Shown here in pieces: positions 28,207-36,892 of a DNA stretch of 64,000 nt. This DNA comes from Bremerella volcania (GTDB lineage Bacteria > Planctomycetota > Planctomycetia > Pirellulales > Pirellulaceae): contig NZ_CP036289.1 in NCBI RefSeq assembly GCF_007748115.1, positions 5,332,001 to 5,396,000 of the forward strand. Direction: 5' to 3'. Position numbers and translations under genes: made by a program. Each line of letters begins with the position of its first letter. The first letter of the stretch is position 1. The notes under the pieces are model-generated. The model had not been told where the DNA came from, did not search any database, and saw only the letters and a program-made list of their open reading frames with translations.

Positions 28207-29115
28207 CTAAGACTGCTCGTCTTTACTACGCGATACGGCCTTTTGTCGAATTTCCGCGCGGGCCTTATCAAGTCGCTCTGGCCAAACAAACTTGGGTGCC
28301 TGGCTGGGATCATATCCGTCAAGATGCCCCTCCAAGCGAGTCACTGGCTTGGTGTATTTCAGCTCGGTCTTACCGAAAACCTCTTCGCACAGCTTGGCCA
28401 GGCCGGGGTCGTACTCTTTGAGTTCCTTGCGAGTATCGACATGATTGTGATCATGATCGGGTGCACGATTGTTGTCGAACCACGATTGGACCCCTTCGGC
28501 GAAATACTCGTGATGATTCACCGAAGCATATTTTCCCTTCCAGAGGCCTGCTTCCATCGCCTCGTCGTAGGCCTTCTTCACCCGATCATCGAACGTCGGG
28601 TCGATATTGACCATTCCACGAAGATGAATATTGTGGGCGAACTCGTGAATCAAGATACACTCGGTCGAGTAGGGATCCCCTTCGTAGCCCAGAAGGTTTT
28701 CTTCACCGCACGTGCAGTAAGGATCGGTCTGGGAACCGCCGGTCCCTCGAGCCCGTGCATCCCAGTAGTCTTTGGGCGTGAAATGGGCGAACTCAGGCAG
28801 ATCCGTGGTGTACTCGTTGTGGGCGATGATCAGCATCCGCGAGCCACTGGCCACCATGGCATGCTTGATGTCCGGACGCTCGCGCAGCATCAATTCGATT
28901 AAGTAGGCGGCTTCCTTCAGGGCGTAATCATCGACGGACTTTGAAGCCAGTACTGGGTATCCGCCTGCATCGACATACTTCCCGTAGAATTCCGGAGCCT
29001 TCATATCTTCCGGTGGAATCGTCACACGGTACGACGGATCAGCAAACGCAGGCATCGCCAAGATAAGCAACAACAAACTCCAGGCGGCAACGGATCGAAG
29101 AATTAGGCGGGTCAT
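28207..29115 (-). CDS. Exported zinc-metalloprotease-like protein (HEFAH)
   Basis: A 302-residue exported protein with a signal peptide (LRSVAAWSLLLLILAMPAFA). It holds HEFAH at residues 157-161, preceded by TECILI and followed by NIHLRGM, then a further Glu in HHEYFAEGVQSWF about 50 residues on. The HExxH plus distant E layout is that of gluzincin metallopeptidases. A Cys cluster (YCTCGEEN) sits just before. The substrate is unknown. It could be a lethal-factor-like zincin, but that is uncertain. I chose the ATG at 29115 with GAGAAG upstream; a TTG at 29133 is less likely. Confidence 0.8.
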   Translation of the reverse strand: MTRLILRSVAAWSLLLLILAMPAFADPSYRVTIPPEDMKAPEFYGKYVDAGGYPVLASKSVDDYALKEAAYLIELMLRERPDIKHAMVASGSRMLIIAHNEYTTDLPEFAHFTPKDYWDARARGTGGSQTDPYCTCGEENLLGYEGDPYSTECILIHEFAHNIHLRGMVNIDPTFDDRVKKAYDEAMEAGLWKGKYASVNHHEYFAEGVQSWFDNNRAPDHDHNHVDTRKELKEYDPGLAKLCEEVFGKTELKYTKPVTRLEGHLDGYDPSQAPKFVWPERLDKARAEIRQKAVSRSKDEQS

Positions 29116-29205
29116 AATCGCTTCTCGGTTCAAGGTGACTTCCGGCGGGGCATCTGCGCAACATTATACACCTCAGGTATCCAGTCTACTAGCAATTCGA
29201 CACGA

Positions 29206-29526
29206 TCAGTCGTAGCTGGTTTGAATCTCGATCCCTTTGGATCTTATGCGATCGGCTGTTTCATCTAAAAACCGCCAGCCTGCTTCGGAAGGATGATAAC
29301 GCCCGCGGATTTCGATGCGGGCCGTTCGCCCCTGGGCCTTGGGATACGCTTTCTGCATATCACCCGTTTCAATAAACCGTAGATAGTTGGTGAGTTTATC
29401 CTGCAGAAGCTTCACATGCTCCGCTTCGTTGCCCCAGTCCTCTTCGTCCATCAAAGATAAAACGACGCAGCCGGTCTGCTTGCAGATGCCAACGGCATCG
29501 ATGATGTGGGTCTTGGTGAGTGCCAA
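29206..29526 (-). CDS. Small DUF6572-like protein
   Basis: A 106-residue soluble protein with the order VDAVGICKQTGCVVLSLMDEEDW, then EHVKLLQDKLTNYLRFIETG, then a beta-rich C-terminal part. This resembles DUF6572 proteins as I recall them; the function is unknown. It begins with TTG at 29526, with GAAAGAG upstream. It sits between the metalloprotease-like gene and the NHL gene on the same strand. Confidence 0.75.
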   Translation of the reverse strand: MALTKTHIIDAVGICKQTGCVVLSLMDEEDWGNEAEHVKLLQDKLTNYLRFIETGDMQKAYPKAQGRTARIEIRGRYHPSEAGWRFLDETADRIRSKGIEIQTSYD

Positions 29527-29575
29527 GGCTTATTCTCTTTCAAGCTGGTATCCAATTGCTAAGTATGAGCCGTAG

Positions 29576-30544
29576 CTACAACCGAATCCGCTGAACTCGA
29601 TGGTTCTCGGAGTCGATCACGTGAATCCGCCCAAACCGATCCAGAATCAAAGCCCAGGGGCTATTGAGTTGACCAGGGTCGTGGCCGGAACTTCCCCACG
29701 TGCCGAGGCTGTTTCCTTCCAGGTCGAACTTCTGCACGCGGTGATTGCTGTACTCGACGACGTAAAGATGTCCCTTTCCATCAAGGACCAGATCGTACGG
29801 GTAACCTAGTTTGCCAGGCTCGCTTCCCTGCTCTCCCCAAATCTTGATGAGCTTAGCTTCGTTGCCTGTCGCGTCGAAGACCTGGATGCGATGGTTACAC
29901 GCATCGGCGATCCAAATGTGGTCGTTCTCGTCGATGACCATGTTCTGCGGGCGGATGAACTGCCCAGGCTCGCTGCCGTGGCCTCCCCATTGAAAGAGGA
30001 AATTGCCGTCGGGATCGAATTTCTGCACTCGGTCGTGCTGGCCATATTCGCTGATGTAGTAATTTCCCTGGGAGTCCTGCACGGCCTCGGTAACGAAGCC
30101 GAACTCACCAGGCTGGGCCCCTTCCACGCCGCCAATCGTTTGCTCATCGAGTCGCTTGCCGTCCGGCGTGTAGACCAACATGCGGTTGTAGTGGGTGTCG
30201 GCAACCAGGAGGTTGCCGTTGTTGTCGAAGGATAGTCCCGAAGGGCGGCCTTTATAGAATTCAGGGATCTGCCAGGCTCGGCGGAAGTTACCATCGAGAT
30301 CGAAGACCTGGATGCGAGCTGTCATATCGACTATGAACAGTTCGTCGTCGGGGCTGATCGCGACGGCCCGTGGTTTCTCAAACAAACCTTCTGAAACGCC
30401 GCGCCGTCCCCAGACGACTTCAGGTTCAACACTAGGCCCCGATGGCGGAAGACATCCCAAAAAGATCGTCAATCCAAGACTTAGCAGTACCACGAAACAC
30501 GTGGGAAACGTCCGCTGAAGATATGAGCTGGAAAAGAATAACAC
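29576..30544 (-). CDS. NHL-repeat lipoprotein
   Basis: A 322-residue lipoprotein. The signal sequence ends in a lipobox, TIFLGC, so the mature Cys near residue 31 should be lipid-anchored. The rest is a propeller of about six NHL repeats with recurring units such as G-FEKPRAVAISPDDELFIVD, FIRPQNMVIDENDHIWIADACNHRIQVFD and LNSPWALILDRFGRIHVIDSENHRVQ. Such propellers bind proteins, glycans or small ligands; no active site is seen. It begins with GTG. The divergent TsaC fusion gene starts 216 bases away. Confidence 0.88.
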   Translation of the reverse strand: MLFFSSSYLQRTFPTCFVVLLSLGLTIFLGCLPPSGPSVEPEVVWGRRGVSEGLFEKPRAVAISPDDELFIVDMTARIQVFDLDGNFRRAWQIPEFYKGRPSGLSFDNNGNLLVADTHYNRMLVYTPDGKRLDEQTIGGVEGAQPGEFGFVTEAVQDSQGNYYISEYGQHDRVQKFDPDGNFLFQWGGHGSEPGQFIRPQNMVIDENDHIWIADACNHRIQVFDATGNEAKLIKIWGEQGSEPGKLGYPYDLVLDGKGHLYVVEYSNHRVQKFDLEGNSLGTWGSSGHDPGQLNSPWALILDRFGRIHVIDSENHRVQRIRL

Positions 30545-30760
30545 GTTGGGGCATATGTAAGGGAAAGATAACGGGCAAAAACGCTTGTGGGGGGATCGCC
30601 CCTTTTCGTATAGTAACCTCTTTCAAGATAATAACTTCTGTATCTGAGTCCATTCAACTGCCGATCAAACCCGATAAACGGCCGTCTAGCCGTAGGAATC
30701 ATAGGCATGGGTCGCAGACATTCCCAGCTAATCCCAAGAACTACCCTGGAATTTTAAACG

Positions 30761-31897
30761 TTGCCCGCCACTGTCATTGACGTAAAAGCAGCTGACGACC
30801 GCAGAGACGTCGTCCATCGTGCCGTTCAGGCATTGGCCGAAGGGCAGCTCGTGGCTTTTCCGACCGAAACCGTTTATGGCTTGGCCGCTTCGGCGCTGAA
30901 CCCTCAGGCGATTCACGACCTTCGCCACGCCAAGGGGCGCCCGGAAACGAACCCTTTCAGCTTATGCGTTTCCGGTGCGGACACGCTGTGGGATTACGTC
31001 CCCAACGCTTCGCCGCTGATGTGCCGGTTGGCGCGTCGCTGTTGGCCGGGGCCGGTCACTTTGGTGATGCCATGCGACGAAGGCTCGGTCGTTTCTCAGT
31101 TTGCCCCCGATGTTCAACAGGCCGTCTCGCCCAGTGGGCTGGTCGGCCTACGAGTTCCGGCTCATGACCTGATCGCCCAAGCGATGCACTTCTTGCCAGG
31201 TCCGTTGGCATTAACGAGCGCTAATCTGTCTGGGCAACCCGATGCGATTCATGGAAAAGAGGTCGTAGAGGCACTGGGAGATCGGGTAGGATTAATTTTG
31301 GACGATGGCAAGTGCCGGTATGGGCAACCTTCCAGCGTCGTCAAAGTGGAAGGCAATCACTTCCAAATGTTACGTCAAGGTGTCGTTTCGGAGAGTGTCT
31401 TGAATCACCTGAGCAGCTACTTTGTCTTGTTTGTATGTACCGGAAATACTTGTCGTAGCCCTATGGCCGAAGTGGTCATGCAGAAACATCTGGCAGACAA
31501 AATCGGCACCACCATCGATCAATTGGATCAGAAAGGGATTTTGGTCGCATCGGCTGGGATCGCCGCCTATCCTGGAGGTCGGGCGGCACCCGAGGCGATT
31601 CACATCCTGGGTGCTCGCAGTTTGGATTTAAATGGCCACGCGAGCCAGCCCTTAAGCGACCGACTGGTCGAACAAGCCGACCTGATTTTGACGATGACAG
31701 CCGGACATCGCGACGCGATTTTGGCGCGTTGGCCGGAAGCACGTGACCGAATTCAAACGTTAAGCAGCGATGGCCGCGACATTGCCGATCCGATTGGAGG
31801 TTCGGAAGATGTTTATCGCCAGTGTCTTGAACAAATCGAATCCGAAATCAAGCAACGGGTCAAAGACCTCGACTTGGACAATCTCCTTCCTTCCTAG
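30761..31897 (+). CDS. Fused TsaC/Sua5-YrdC domain and low-molecular-weight protein tyrosine phosphatase
   Basis: A 378-residue, two-enzyme protein. The N-terminal half (about 1-210) is a YrdC/Sua5 domain that makes threonylcarbamoyl-AMP for the t6A tRNA modification: AFPTETVYGLAASALN, KGRPETNPFSLCVS, WPGPVTLVMP, GLRVPAH and ALTSANLSGQPDA. The C-terminal half (about 220-375) is a low-molecular-weight phosphatase with the loop CTGNTCRS (Cys226, Arg232) and the general acid in IADPIGG. YrdC-like and LMW-PTP genes are neighbours in other bacteria; here they are one chain. It starts with TTG, since no in-frame ATG or GTG is near. Confidence 0.92.
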   Translation: MPATVIDVKAADDRRDVVHRAVQALAEGQLVAFPTETVYGLAASALNPQAIHDLRHAKGRPETNPFSLCVSGADTLWDYVPNASPLMCRLARRCWPGPVTLVMPCDEGSVVSQFAPDVQQAVSPSGLVGLRVPAHDLIAQAMHFLPGPLALTSANLSGQPDAIHGKEVVEALGDRVGLILDDGKCRYGQPSSVVKVEGNHFQMLRQGVVSESVLNHLSSYFVLFVCTGNTCRSPMAEVVMQKHLADKIGTTIDQLDQKGILVASAGIAAYPGGRAAPEAIHILGARSLDLNGHASQPLSDRLVEQADLILTMTAGHRDAILARWPEARDRIQTLSSDGRDIADPIGGSEDVYRQCLEQIESEIKQRVKDLDLDNLLPS

Positions 31898-31978
31898 TCT
31901 TTTCCAGCCATACCAGCGGGAGCCTCTTCTGCATTCCGCGGTGGGTGACAAACCGCCTTTTGTCAAAATGTGACTGCC

Positions 31979-32434
31979 ATGAAAATCGCGATTGGAAGTG
32001 ATCATCGTGGGTACGAAGTAAAAACGAAGATCATCGAGCATCTTAAAAAGCTAGGGCACGAATCAGTCGACTGCGGTGCCCACGACTGCAACAGCATCGA
32101 CTATCCCGATATCGCTACGGCGGTGGCAGAAAAGATCGTTAGCGGGGAAGTGGACCGCGGCATTCTGATTTGTGGTTCCGGCATCGGCATGGCGATTACC
32201 GCCAACAAGTTCCCAGGCGTCCGGGCCGCGACCTGCCACGATGATTTGACCGCTGAGATGAGCCGGCGGCACAACAATGTCAATGTGATGTGCCTATCCG
32301 CCGACCTGCTGGGCGAACGCCTGATCGATCGCATGGTCGACCTGTGGATCACGACCGAATTCGAGAAGGGACGCCATCAGCGGCGCGTCGACAAGATCAG
32401 CGAAGTCGAAAAGCGATTCTCCAAAGGCAAGTAG
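31979..32434 (+). CDS. rpiB: Ribose-5-phosphate isomerase B
   Basis: A 151-residue RpiB that interconverts ribose-5-phosphate and ribulose-5-phosphate in the pentose phosphate pathway. MKIAIGSDHRGYEVK at the start, DYPDIA, ILICGSGIGMAITANK with the catalytic Cys, and RRHNNVNVMCLSAD with the catalytic His are all present. Length matches the family. I chose ATG 31979 over GTG 31970 because the conserved chain begins there. It follows the TsaC fusion gene by about 80 bases. Confidence 0.96.
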   Translation: MKIAIGSDHRGYEVKTKIIEHLKKLGHESVDCGAHDCNSIDYPDIATAVAEKIVSGEVDRGILICGSGIGMAITANKFPGVRAATCHDDLTAEMSRRHNNVNVMCLSADLLGERLIDRMVDLWITTEFEKGRHQRRVDKISEVEKRFSKGK

Positions 32435-32785
32435 CCCAATCGCAGTGCCTCCTAAGTTGCGCAGCCAATGAGCCACGTCTTAAGCAGTCTTCTCTCGTTG
32501 GAACCAGCTCGCCTTGGCTTGAATTATTCCGCCAATTCTTAGCATAGTTTCTGGGGAATGTGGTTGGTTTACGCCGATTATTTCCAGATTCTTCGGCAAG
32601 CTATTCCGTTTATAACGATCGCACTTTCATCTGGGCCATTTCTGCAGTTTTTCTCCTCTCGGGACGCACCCGAAAATCTTGATGCGAAATCGATTGTTGA
32701 TAGAGTCATTTAAACAGTCATCGAAAACGCACGTTTCGATTTCGCATCGTCGTGCTTCGCCTCTTTTTCGGAAAGATTGCCAGGA
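32435..32785. other. Intergenic leader with inverted repeats
   Basis: This 351-base gap holds no convincing gene or T-tracted terminator. It is pyrimidine-rich near 32640-32660. The main feature is a perfect 13-base inverted repeat near its right end, listed separately. It probably holds the promoter of the gene at 32786. Confidence 0.6.
32681..32748 (+). repeat. Perfect 13-bp inverted repeat with an alternative inner hairpin
   Basis: GATGCGAAATCGA (32681-32693) and TCGATTTCGCATC (32736-32748) are exact reverse complements, 42 bases apart. Within the same stretch ATCGAAA (32720-32726) can pair with TTTCGAT (32734-32740), which shares bases with the right arm, so the two hairpins exclude each other. 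Two AGTCAT copies lie between. It sits 37 bases before the next start codon. Confidence 0.6.
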
Positions 32786-33355
32786 ATGGTTCGGTTTCGT
32801 CGACCCCATCCCGAGGATGTTGAACAGTTGCTCTTGAACGCGAAACTGCGCGACGAGTTAGAGCCGTTCTTCGACGAATCGCTGCAGATTTTGGACAGCG
32901 GTCGGGTACCCATTCGCGTAGAAAACGAGTTTCTCAGCGCCATCCTGGCCTGGGAGCGTGCCCCGGTCCTACCCATCGCTCAGTGGTTCACCCCCACGCT
33001 TACCCCACCACGTGCGGATCATCTTTCTGCCGAGGAACTTCACGAAGTCTTGTGGGACATGATCCACAAACTCGCTTCGCGGCGAATTTATCTCGACTTT
33101 ACCGACCATTTGAGCGACGCCGAACTGTATCGCCTGATCGTCCGTGACATCCTGCCGTCACAAGAGAAGATGGTCGACCTGTCGAGCCACTGCATCTACT
33201 ACAACTGTGCGGAAGCCGACGGAGACATCGATACGTGGCTGCGGTTTTACGCCTCCGAGGAAGAACGTTTGGGCTGGATGGAAGAAACGGGCCAATCGCT
33301 ACCCCCGGTTGAAAGCTCTCCGTATCCTCGCAAGCTCCCCGACGGCTCCTGCTAA
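32786..33355 (+). CDS. Conserved-looking hypothetical protein
   Basis: A 189-residue soluble, acidic protein I do not recognise. It contains FRRPHPEDVEQLLLNAKLRDELEPFFDESL, then VENEFLSAILAWERAPVLPIAQWF and a helical C-terminal half (ELHEVLWDMIHKLASRRIYLDFTDHLSD). No signal peptide, membrane helix or catalytic motif is seen. GGAAAG lies about ten bases before the ATG at 32786; a TTG at 32777 is possible. It ends at a shared terminator that faces the VTT gene. Confidence 0.75.
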   Translation: MVRFRRPHPEDVEQLLLNAKLRDELEPFFDESLQILDSGRVPIRVENEFLSAILAWERAPVLPIAQWFTPTLTPPRADHLSAEELHEVLWDMIHKLASRRIYLDFTDHLSDAELYRLIVRDILPSQEKMVDLSSHCIYYNCAEADGDIDTWLRFYASEEERLGWMEETGQSLPPVESSPYPRKLPDGSC

Positions 33356-33366
33356 CAGATCACACG

Positions 33367-33437
33367 AAAGCGAAAGCGGATTTCATCGCGTGCTGAAACC
33401 AGGCACCGGGGCATGGTGTCATCCGCTTCGCTTTTTT
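33367..33437. terminator. Bidirectional terminator between convergent genes
   Basis: AAAGCGAAAGCGGAT (33367-33381) pairs, with one bulge, with ATCCGCTTCGCTTT (33421-33434), followed by a T run. The loop is long, about 39 bases. It sits between the plus-strand gene ending at 33355 and the minus-strand VTT gene ending at 33436. Confidence 0.65.
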
Positions 33438-34113
33438 AGGCGATTTCCTTCTTCTCGGCTGTTTGCAACCAACGGCGTACCAGGAAGGTAAGCAGTAGAG
33501 GGAGCCCGGCCGAGATTGCCAAGGCAACGACCAGCCACTCCTGCTGGGCCGCCAGGTTTCCGAAAGCGGAGTAAGCCAGCGCGATTCCCGCATTGGCCAA
33601 AAGGACAGGCGGCCAGAATTTTCGCCAGGAAAGTCCTTGAACCCCCAGCAGCACGACGGCTGCCTCGGCGAGGATCGGCAAGGCCCTGGTGATCACCAAA
33701 GTGACCACTCCCCAGTTTTCGGCAAACTTTTTTAAACTTTGGGCGTCAGCGTCGGCCAACCATCTTCGCTGAAGGGGCGGACCCGCCAATTTAGCGAGGC
33801 CAAATCCGATCGCAGCCCCCACGGTAAGGCCGGCGAAACATACCGTTGCCCCGGTAAAAACCCCCAATTTGGCCCCTGCTAACGTGTTAACCAGGCTCGA
33901 GGGGACGGGCAACAGCACGTCCAGCGCCAGCAATCCGAATAGTACGATCGCCATAACCATCGGCCTGGGTTGGGTTTCCTCCCATGCTCGGGCTGCTTGT
34001 TCCAGCCAGTGCCCCCAAATCACAAATGGGACGATGGGAATTGCCAACACCACGGCAAACAGGATCAGTATTTTCAGGAATGTCCGCATCGAATTGCTCG
34101 GTGAATACCCCAT
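33436..34113 (-). CDS. VTT-domain (DedA/SNARE-associated) membrane protein
   Basis: A 225-residue protein with about five helices and the VTT/DedA pattern: LLPVPSSLVNTLAGAKLGVFTGATVCFAGLTVGAAIGFGLAKLAG, then FAENWGVVTLVITRALPILAEAAVVLLGVQGLSWRKFW. Family members act in membrane lipid handling and envelope integrity, and some are lipid scramblases. ATG at 34089 is a plausible later start. The tail is short and charged (KKEIA). Confidence 0.88.
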   Translation of the reverse strand: MGYSPSNSMRTFLKILILFAVVLAIPIVPFVIWGHWLEQAARAWEETQPRPMVMAIVLFGLLALDVLLPVPSSLVNTLAGAKLGVFTGATVCFAGLTVGAAIGFGLAKLAGPPLQRRWLADADAQSLKKFAENWGVVTLVITRALPILAEAAVVLLGVQGLSWRKFWPPVLLANAGIALAYSAFGNLAAQQEWLVVALAISAGLPLLLTFLVRRWLQTAEKKEIA

Positions 34114-34237
34114 TTTTCATGGCATCTGATTTCTGACTTAACTATCATTTTTACTGGGGTAGGATTACCAAAGTACAGCAACATTCCCTCGCATCGTCAC
34201 CGCGAGGTCGGTCACCCTTACAGCTTTCCTGCAATTG

Positions 34238-34891
34238 ATGGATAGAGTCATGGTCTCACGATCACTCCTGGCGGCATTGTTTTTGCCGCTTCTCGCAAGT
34301 TCCTGCTACGCACAATATTGGGGCCCATGGGGTGGCGGTTATCACGCTTCGACCGCGGCCGAAGGCTACCAGCGAGGGCTAGCAGACGTAGTCCGCTCGC
34401 AAGGTCAGTACAATCTTGATACCTCACGAGCGAACGTCAACCAGCAAGAGGCGAACGCCGCCTACATCGAAAACCGCAACCGCGCACAAGAAGTCTGGTT
34501 CGACATGCGTCGTCGCAACGATGCCTACCGCGCGGAAAAAGCCGGCCCTAAGGTCACCAGCGAACAAATCTTCCGCATCAACGCCCAACGTGCCCCAAAG
34601 CGTCTAAATGACGATCAGATCGATCCCGTCACAGGCGAACTGCACTGGCCGCTCTTGCTCACGTCGATGGTCTACACGCCCTATCGGGAGGTAATCGACG
34701 CTGGTTTTGAAAAGCGTCACCAGAAGGGCTCATTCGTCGATTACGACTCGCACCAGAATGTCGTCAAAGCAGTCGATTCCATGTACGACGAACTCAAGAA
34801 GCGGATCCGTGACTACGAACCGCAGCAGTACGTTGATGCGAACCGCTTCATGGAAGCCCTTTCCTATGACGTGCGTTTCCCGTCCAGCTAA
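34238..34891 (+). CDS. Exported hypothetical protein
   Basis: A 217-residue protein with a signal peptide (SLLAALFLPLLASSCYAQ) followed by a Gly/Trp/Tyr-rich stretch (YWGPWGGGYHAS). A helical, Gln/Asn/Arg-rich middle and a C-terminal part with WPLLLTSMVYTPYREVIDAGF follow. No named domain is visible. The Cys in the signal region (SSC) could be a weak lipobox, but SCYAQ fits signal peptidase I better. ATG 34250 is an alternative start. It is followed after about 80 bases by the HEAT-repeat gene on the same strand. Confidence 0.7.
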   Translation: MDRVMVSRSLLAALFLPLLASSCYAQYWGPWGGGYHASTAAEGYQRGLADVVRSQGQYNLDTSRANVNQQEANAAYIENRNRAQEVWFDMRRRNDAYRAEKAGPKVTSEQIFRINAQRAPKRLNDDQIDPVTGELHWPLLLTSMVYTPYREVIDAGFEKRHQKGSFVDYDSHQNVVKAVDSMYDELKKRIRDYEPQQYVDANRFMEALSYDVRFPSS

Positions 34892-34972
34892 GTCGTCTGA
34901 AGAACCTACGACCTGAACACCTTTGACTTGCAACGCAAACTCTTCTCAATGAACAAGAAACTGGAGACGGCG

Positions 34973-36688
34973 ATGAGTGCCCGTTATTTGTTTGTGTGTG
35001 TCGCGCTGTTGTTGTGCGGTACCCTCACTGCTGCCGAGCCGGATGCCGGTAAGCTGATCGCTGACCTGAAAGCCGGAGGTGACACGGCCTATCAGGCAGC
35101 CGATGAACTCGCTGATGCCCCTGCCGATAAGGCAGTTCCAGCTCTAACAGAAGCTCTAGGGAGTGACGACTCGGAGCTTCAACGCCGTGCGGCACGAACC
35201 CTCGCTCAGTTCGGCAAAGAAGCCCACACCGCCACGCCTGCTCTGGCCAAGCTCTTGGACAGCCCCATTGCCAAAGTCCGCGCCTACGCGGCCTACGCCC
35301 TGGGCAAAATCGGCAATGGGAGCAGCAAAGCGTTACCCAAGCTGATCGAATTGATCACCGACGAAGACCCAACCGTCCGTCGTGAAGCTTTGGAAGCCTT
35401 GCTCGAAATGGACGCCGACCCGAACGTTACCTTGCCGATCATGGTTGACGTTTTGGAGAAAGCCGATCCGGCAATGGTGCTCCCGGTTCTGAGCGAAATG
35501 GCGGAAAAAGGAGAGAAAGCCATTCCCCGCCTCCGCAAGGCTCTGCAAAACGAAAAGGCCGCCTACTGGGCTTGTCTCGTCGCCGCGGAAATGGGCCCGG
35601 ATGCCGCTCCTGCCGTGCCCGAGCTTACTGCCGTGCTCGACAACAAGGACCCTGAGGTCCGCATGCATGCTCTGATCGCCTTGGGCGAAATCGGTCCTGG
35701 CGCCAAACCAGCCCTGCCCCGCGTCATTACGGCTCTTCAGTCGGATGAAATTCCAGCGGTGAAGTACTCGGCCGCATTCGCGCTGGCAGCAATGGAAGAT
35801 GCTCAAGCGACGGAAGCATTGCAGAAGGCTGCCGAAGGGGATGACGCATTTCTGAGCCTGATGAGCTACTATGCCGTCGCCAAGCTGAACCCACAAGACA
35901 AGCAGAAAATGACCACGGCAGCCACCTTCCTGGTAGAAGCCATGAAGAACGAAAACCCGAACGTGCGAGCCGCTGCCGCTCGCTGCCTGGCGAACCTTGA
36001 AGCACCTCCTGAGATCGTTCAACCGATCATCGCCGACGCGCTGCAAGACGCCGACCCACGCGTGGTGGTGAACATCACGGACGCGATCGTGAAGATGGGC
36101 CCCCAGGTTTTGCCGAAAGTCATTCAAGGCTTGAAGAATGACAAACTGAAGTGGATCTCGGTCGGAATCATCCGCCAATGGGGCGAAGCGGCTCCCGAAG
36201 CGGTTGGTCCATTGGCGGATGCCTTGGCGAGCGAAGATGAACAATTCCGAGCTGAGGTCTTGATGGCGCTCGGTGCTATCGGTGAAAAGTCCGCTGGAGC
36301 CATCGAGCAGATCAGACCTTTCCTCAAGTCGGACTCGCGGACGCTAAAGCTCGACGCATTGTACGCATTGGGAAGTATCGGTGCGGGTGCTATTTCGACC
36401 AAGGGCGAGATCGAACCGCTGCTGTCAAGCGAAGATGCCTTCACGCAGTTCGCCGCAGCCTGGTCGCTGGCGCACATCGCACCGGAAGATGCGGATGTTG
36501 CCGCCAAGGCAGTTCCTGTATTGATCACGCATCTGACGGATAATTCGCAAGACTACATCCCGAGCGAAGCCGCTCAGGCACTGGCCATGTTTGGCGAAAA
36601 AGCCAAGTCGGCACTTCCCGAGTTGAAGAAGGCCGCCGAAGGTGGCAATGAAGCGGCCGCTGAGGCAGTCAAAGCGATTTCGATGTAA
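34973..36688 (+). CDS. Exported HEAT-repeat protein
   Basis: A 571-residue protein with a signal peptide (LFVCVALLLCGTLTAAE) and then a solenoid of some 13-14 PBS-type HEAT repeats of about 35 residues. Recurring units are LGSDDSELQRRAARTLAQFG, LDSPIAKVRAYAAYALGKIG, LITDEDPTVRREALEALLEM and LKSDSRTLKLDALYALGSIG. It is a protein-binding scaffold by family, and its export suggests a periplasmic partner. I chose the ATG at 34973, preceded by GGAG; ATG 34949 is also in frame. A strong terminator follows. Confidence 0.88.
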   Translation: MSARYLFVCVALLLCGTLTAAEPDAGKLIADLKAGGDTAYQAADELADAPADKAVPALTEALGSDDSELQRRAARTLAQFGKEAHTATPALAKLLDSPIAKVRAYAAYALGKIGNGSSKALPKLIELITDEDPTVRREALEALLEMDADPNVTLPIMVDVLEKADPAMVLPVLSEMAEKGEKAIPRLRKALQNEKAAYWACLVAAEMGPDAAPAVPELTAVLDNKDPEVRMHALIALGEIGPGAKPALPRVITALQSDEIPAVKYSAAFALAAMEDAQATEALQKAAEGDDAFLSLMSYYAVAKLNPQDKQKMTTAATFLVEAMKNENPNVRAAAARCLANLEAPPEIVQPIIADALQDADPRVVVNITDAIVKMGPQVLPKVIQGLKNDKLKWISVGIIRQWGEAAPEAVGPLADALASEDEQFRAEVLMALGAIGEKSAGAIEQIRPFLKSDSRTLKLDALYALGSIGAGAISTKGEIEPLLSSEDAFTQFAAAWSLAHIAPEDADVAAKAVPVLITHLTDNSQDYIPSEAAQALAMFGEKAKSALPELKKAAEGGNEAAAEAVKAISM

Positions 36689-36713
36689 ACATCGACGTCC
36701 CATCGAGAACACG

Positions 36714-36743
36714 AAAGGCCACCTCGACCAGGTGGCCTTTTTC
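36714..36743 (+). terminator. Intrinsic terminator after the HEAT gene
   Basis: AAAGGCCACCT (36714-36724) and AGGTGGCCTTT (36730-36740) form a perfect 11-base stem with a five-base loop, then a T run. It lies 26 bases after the HEAT-repeat stop codon. Confidence 0.9.
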
Positions 36744-36892
36744 TTTGCTAGCAGTCGGTGTGTCGGCAATAGGCGTGTTTGACTTGAACTGATCTTTTAT
36801 CGAAATGGCAATTTTGCTAGTAATTTCGGGCCGACACTATTTTCTTGAGAATGGATGCCAGAAAGAAGTTTCGCATGTTAGGCAAGGATGCC

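Noticed and set aside
30583-30600. GGGG-CCCC palindrome between divergent genes
   Set aside because: The stem is only four or five bases and lies in normal promoter spacing; no further support.
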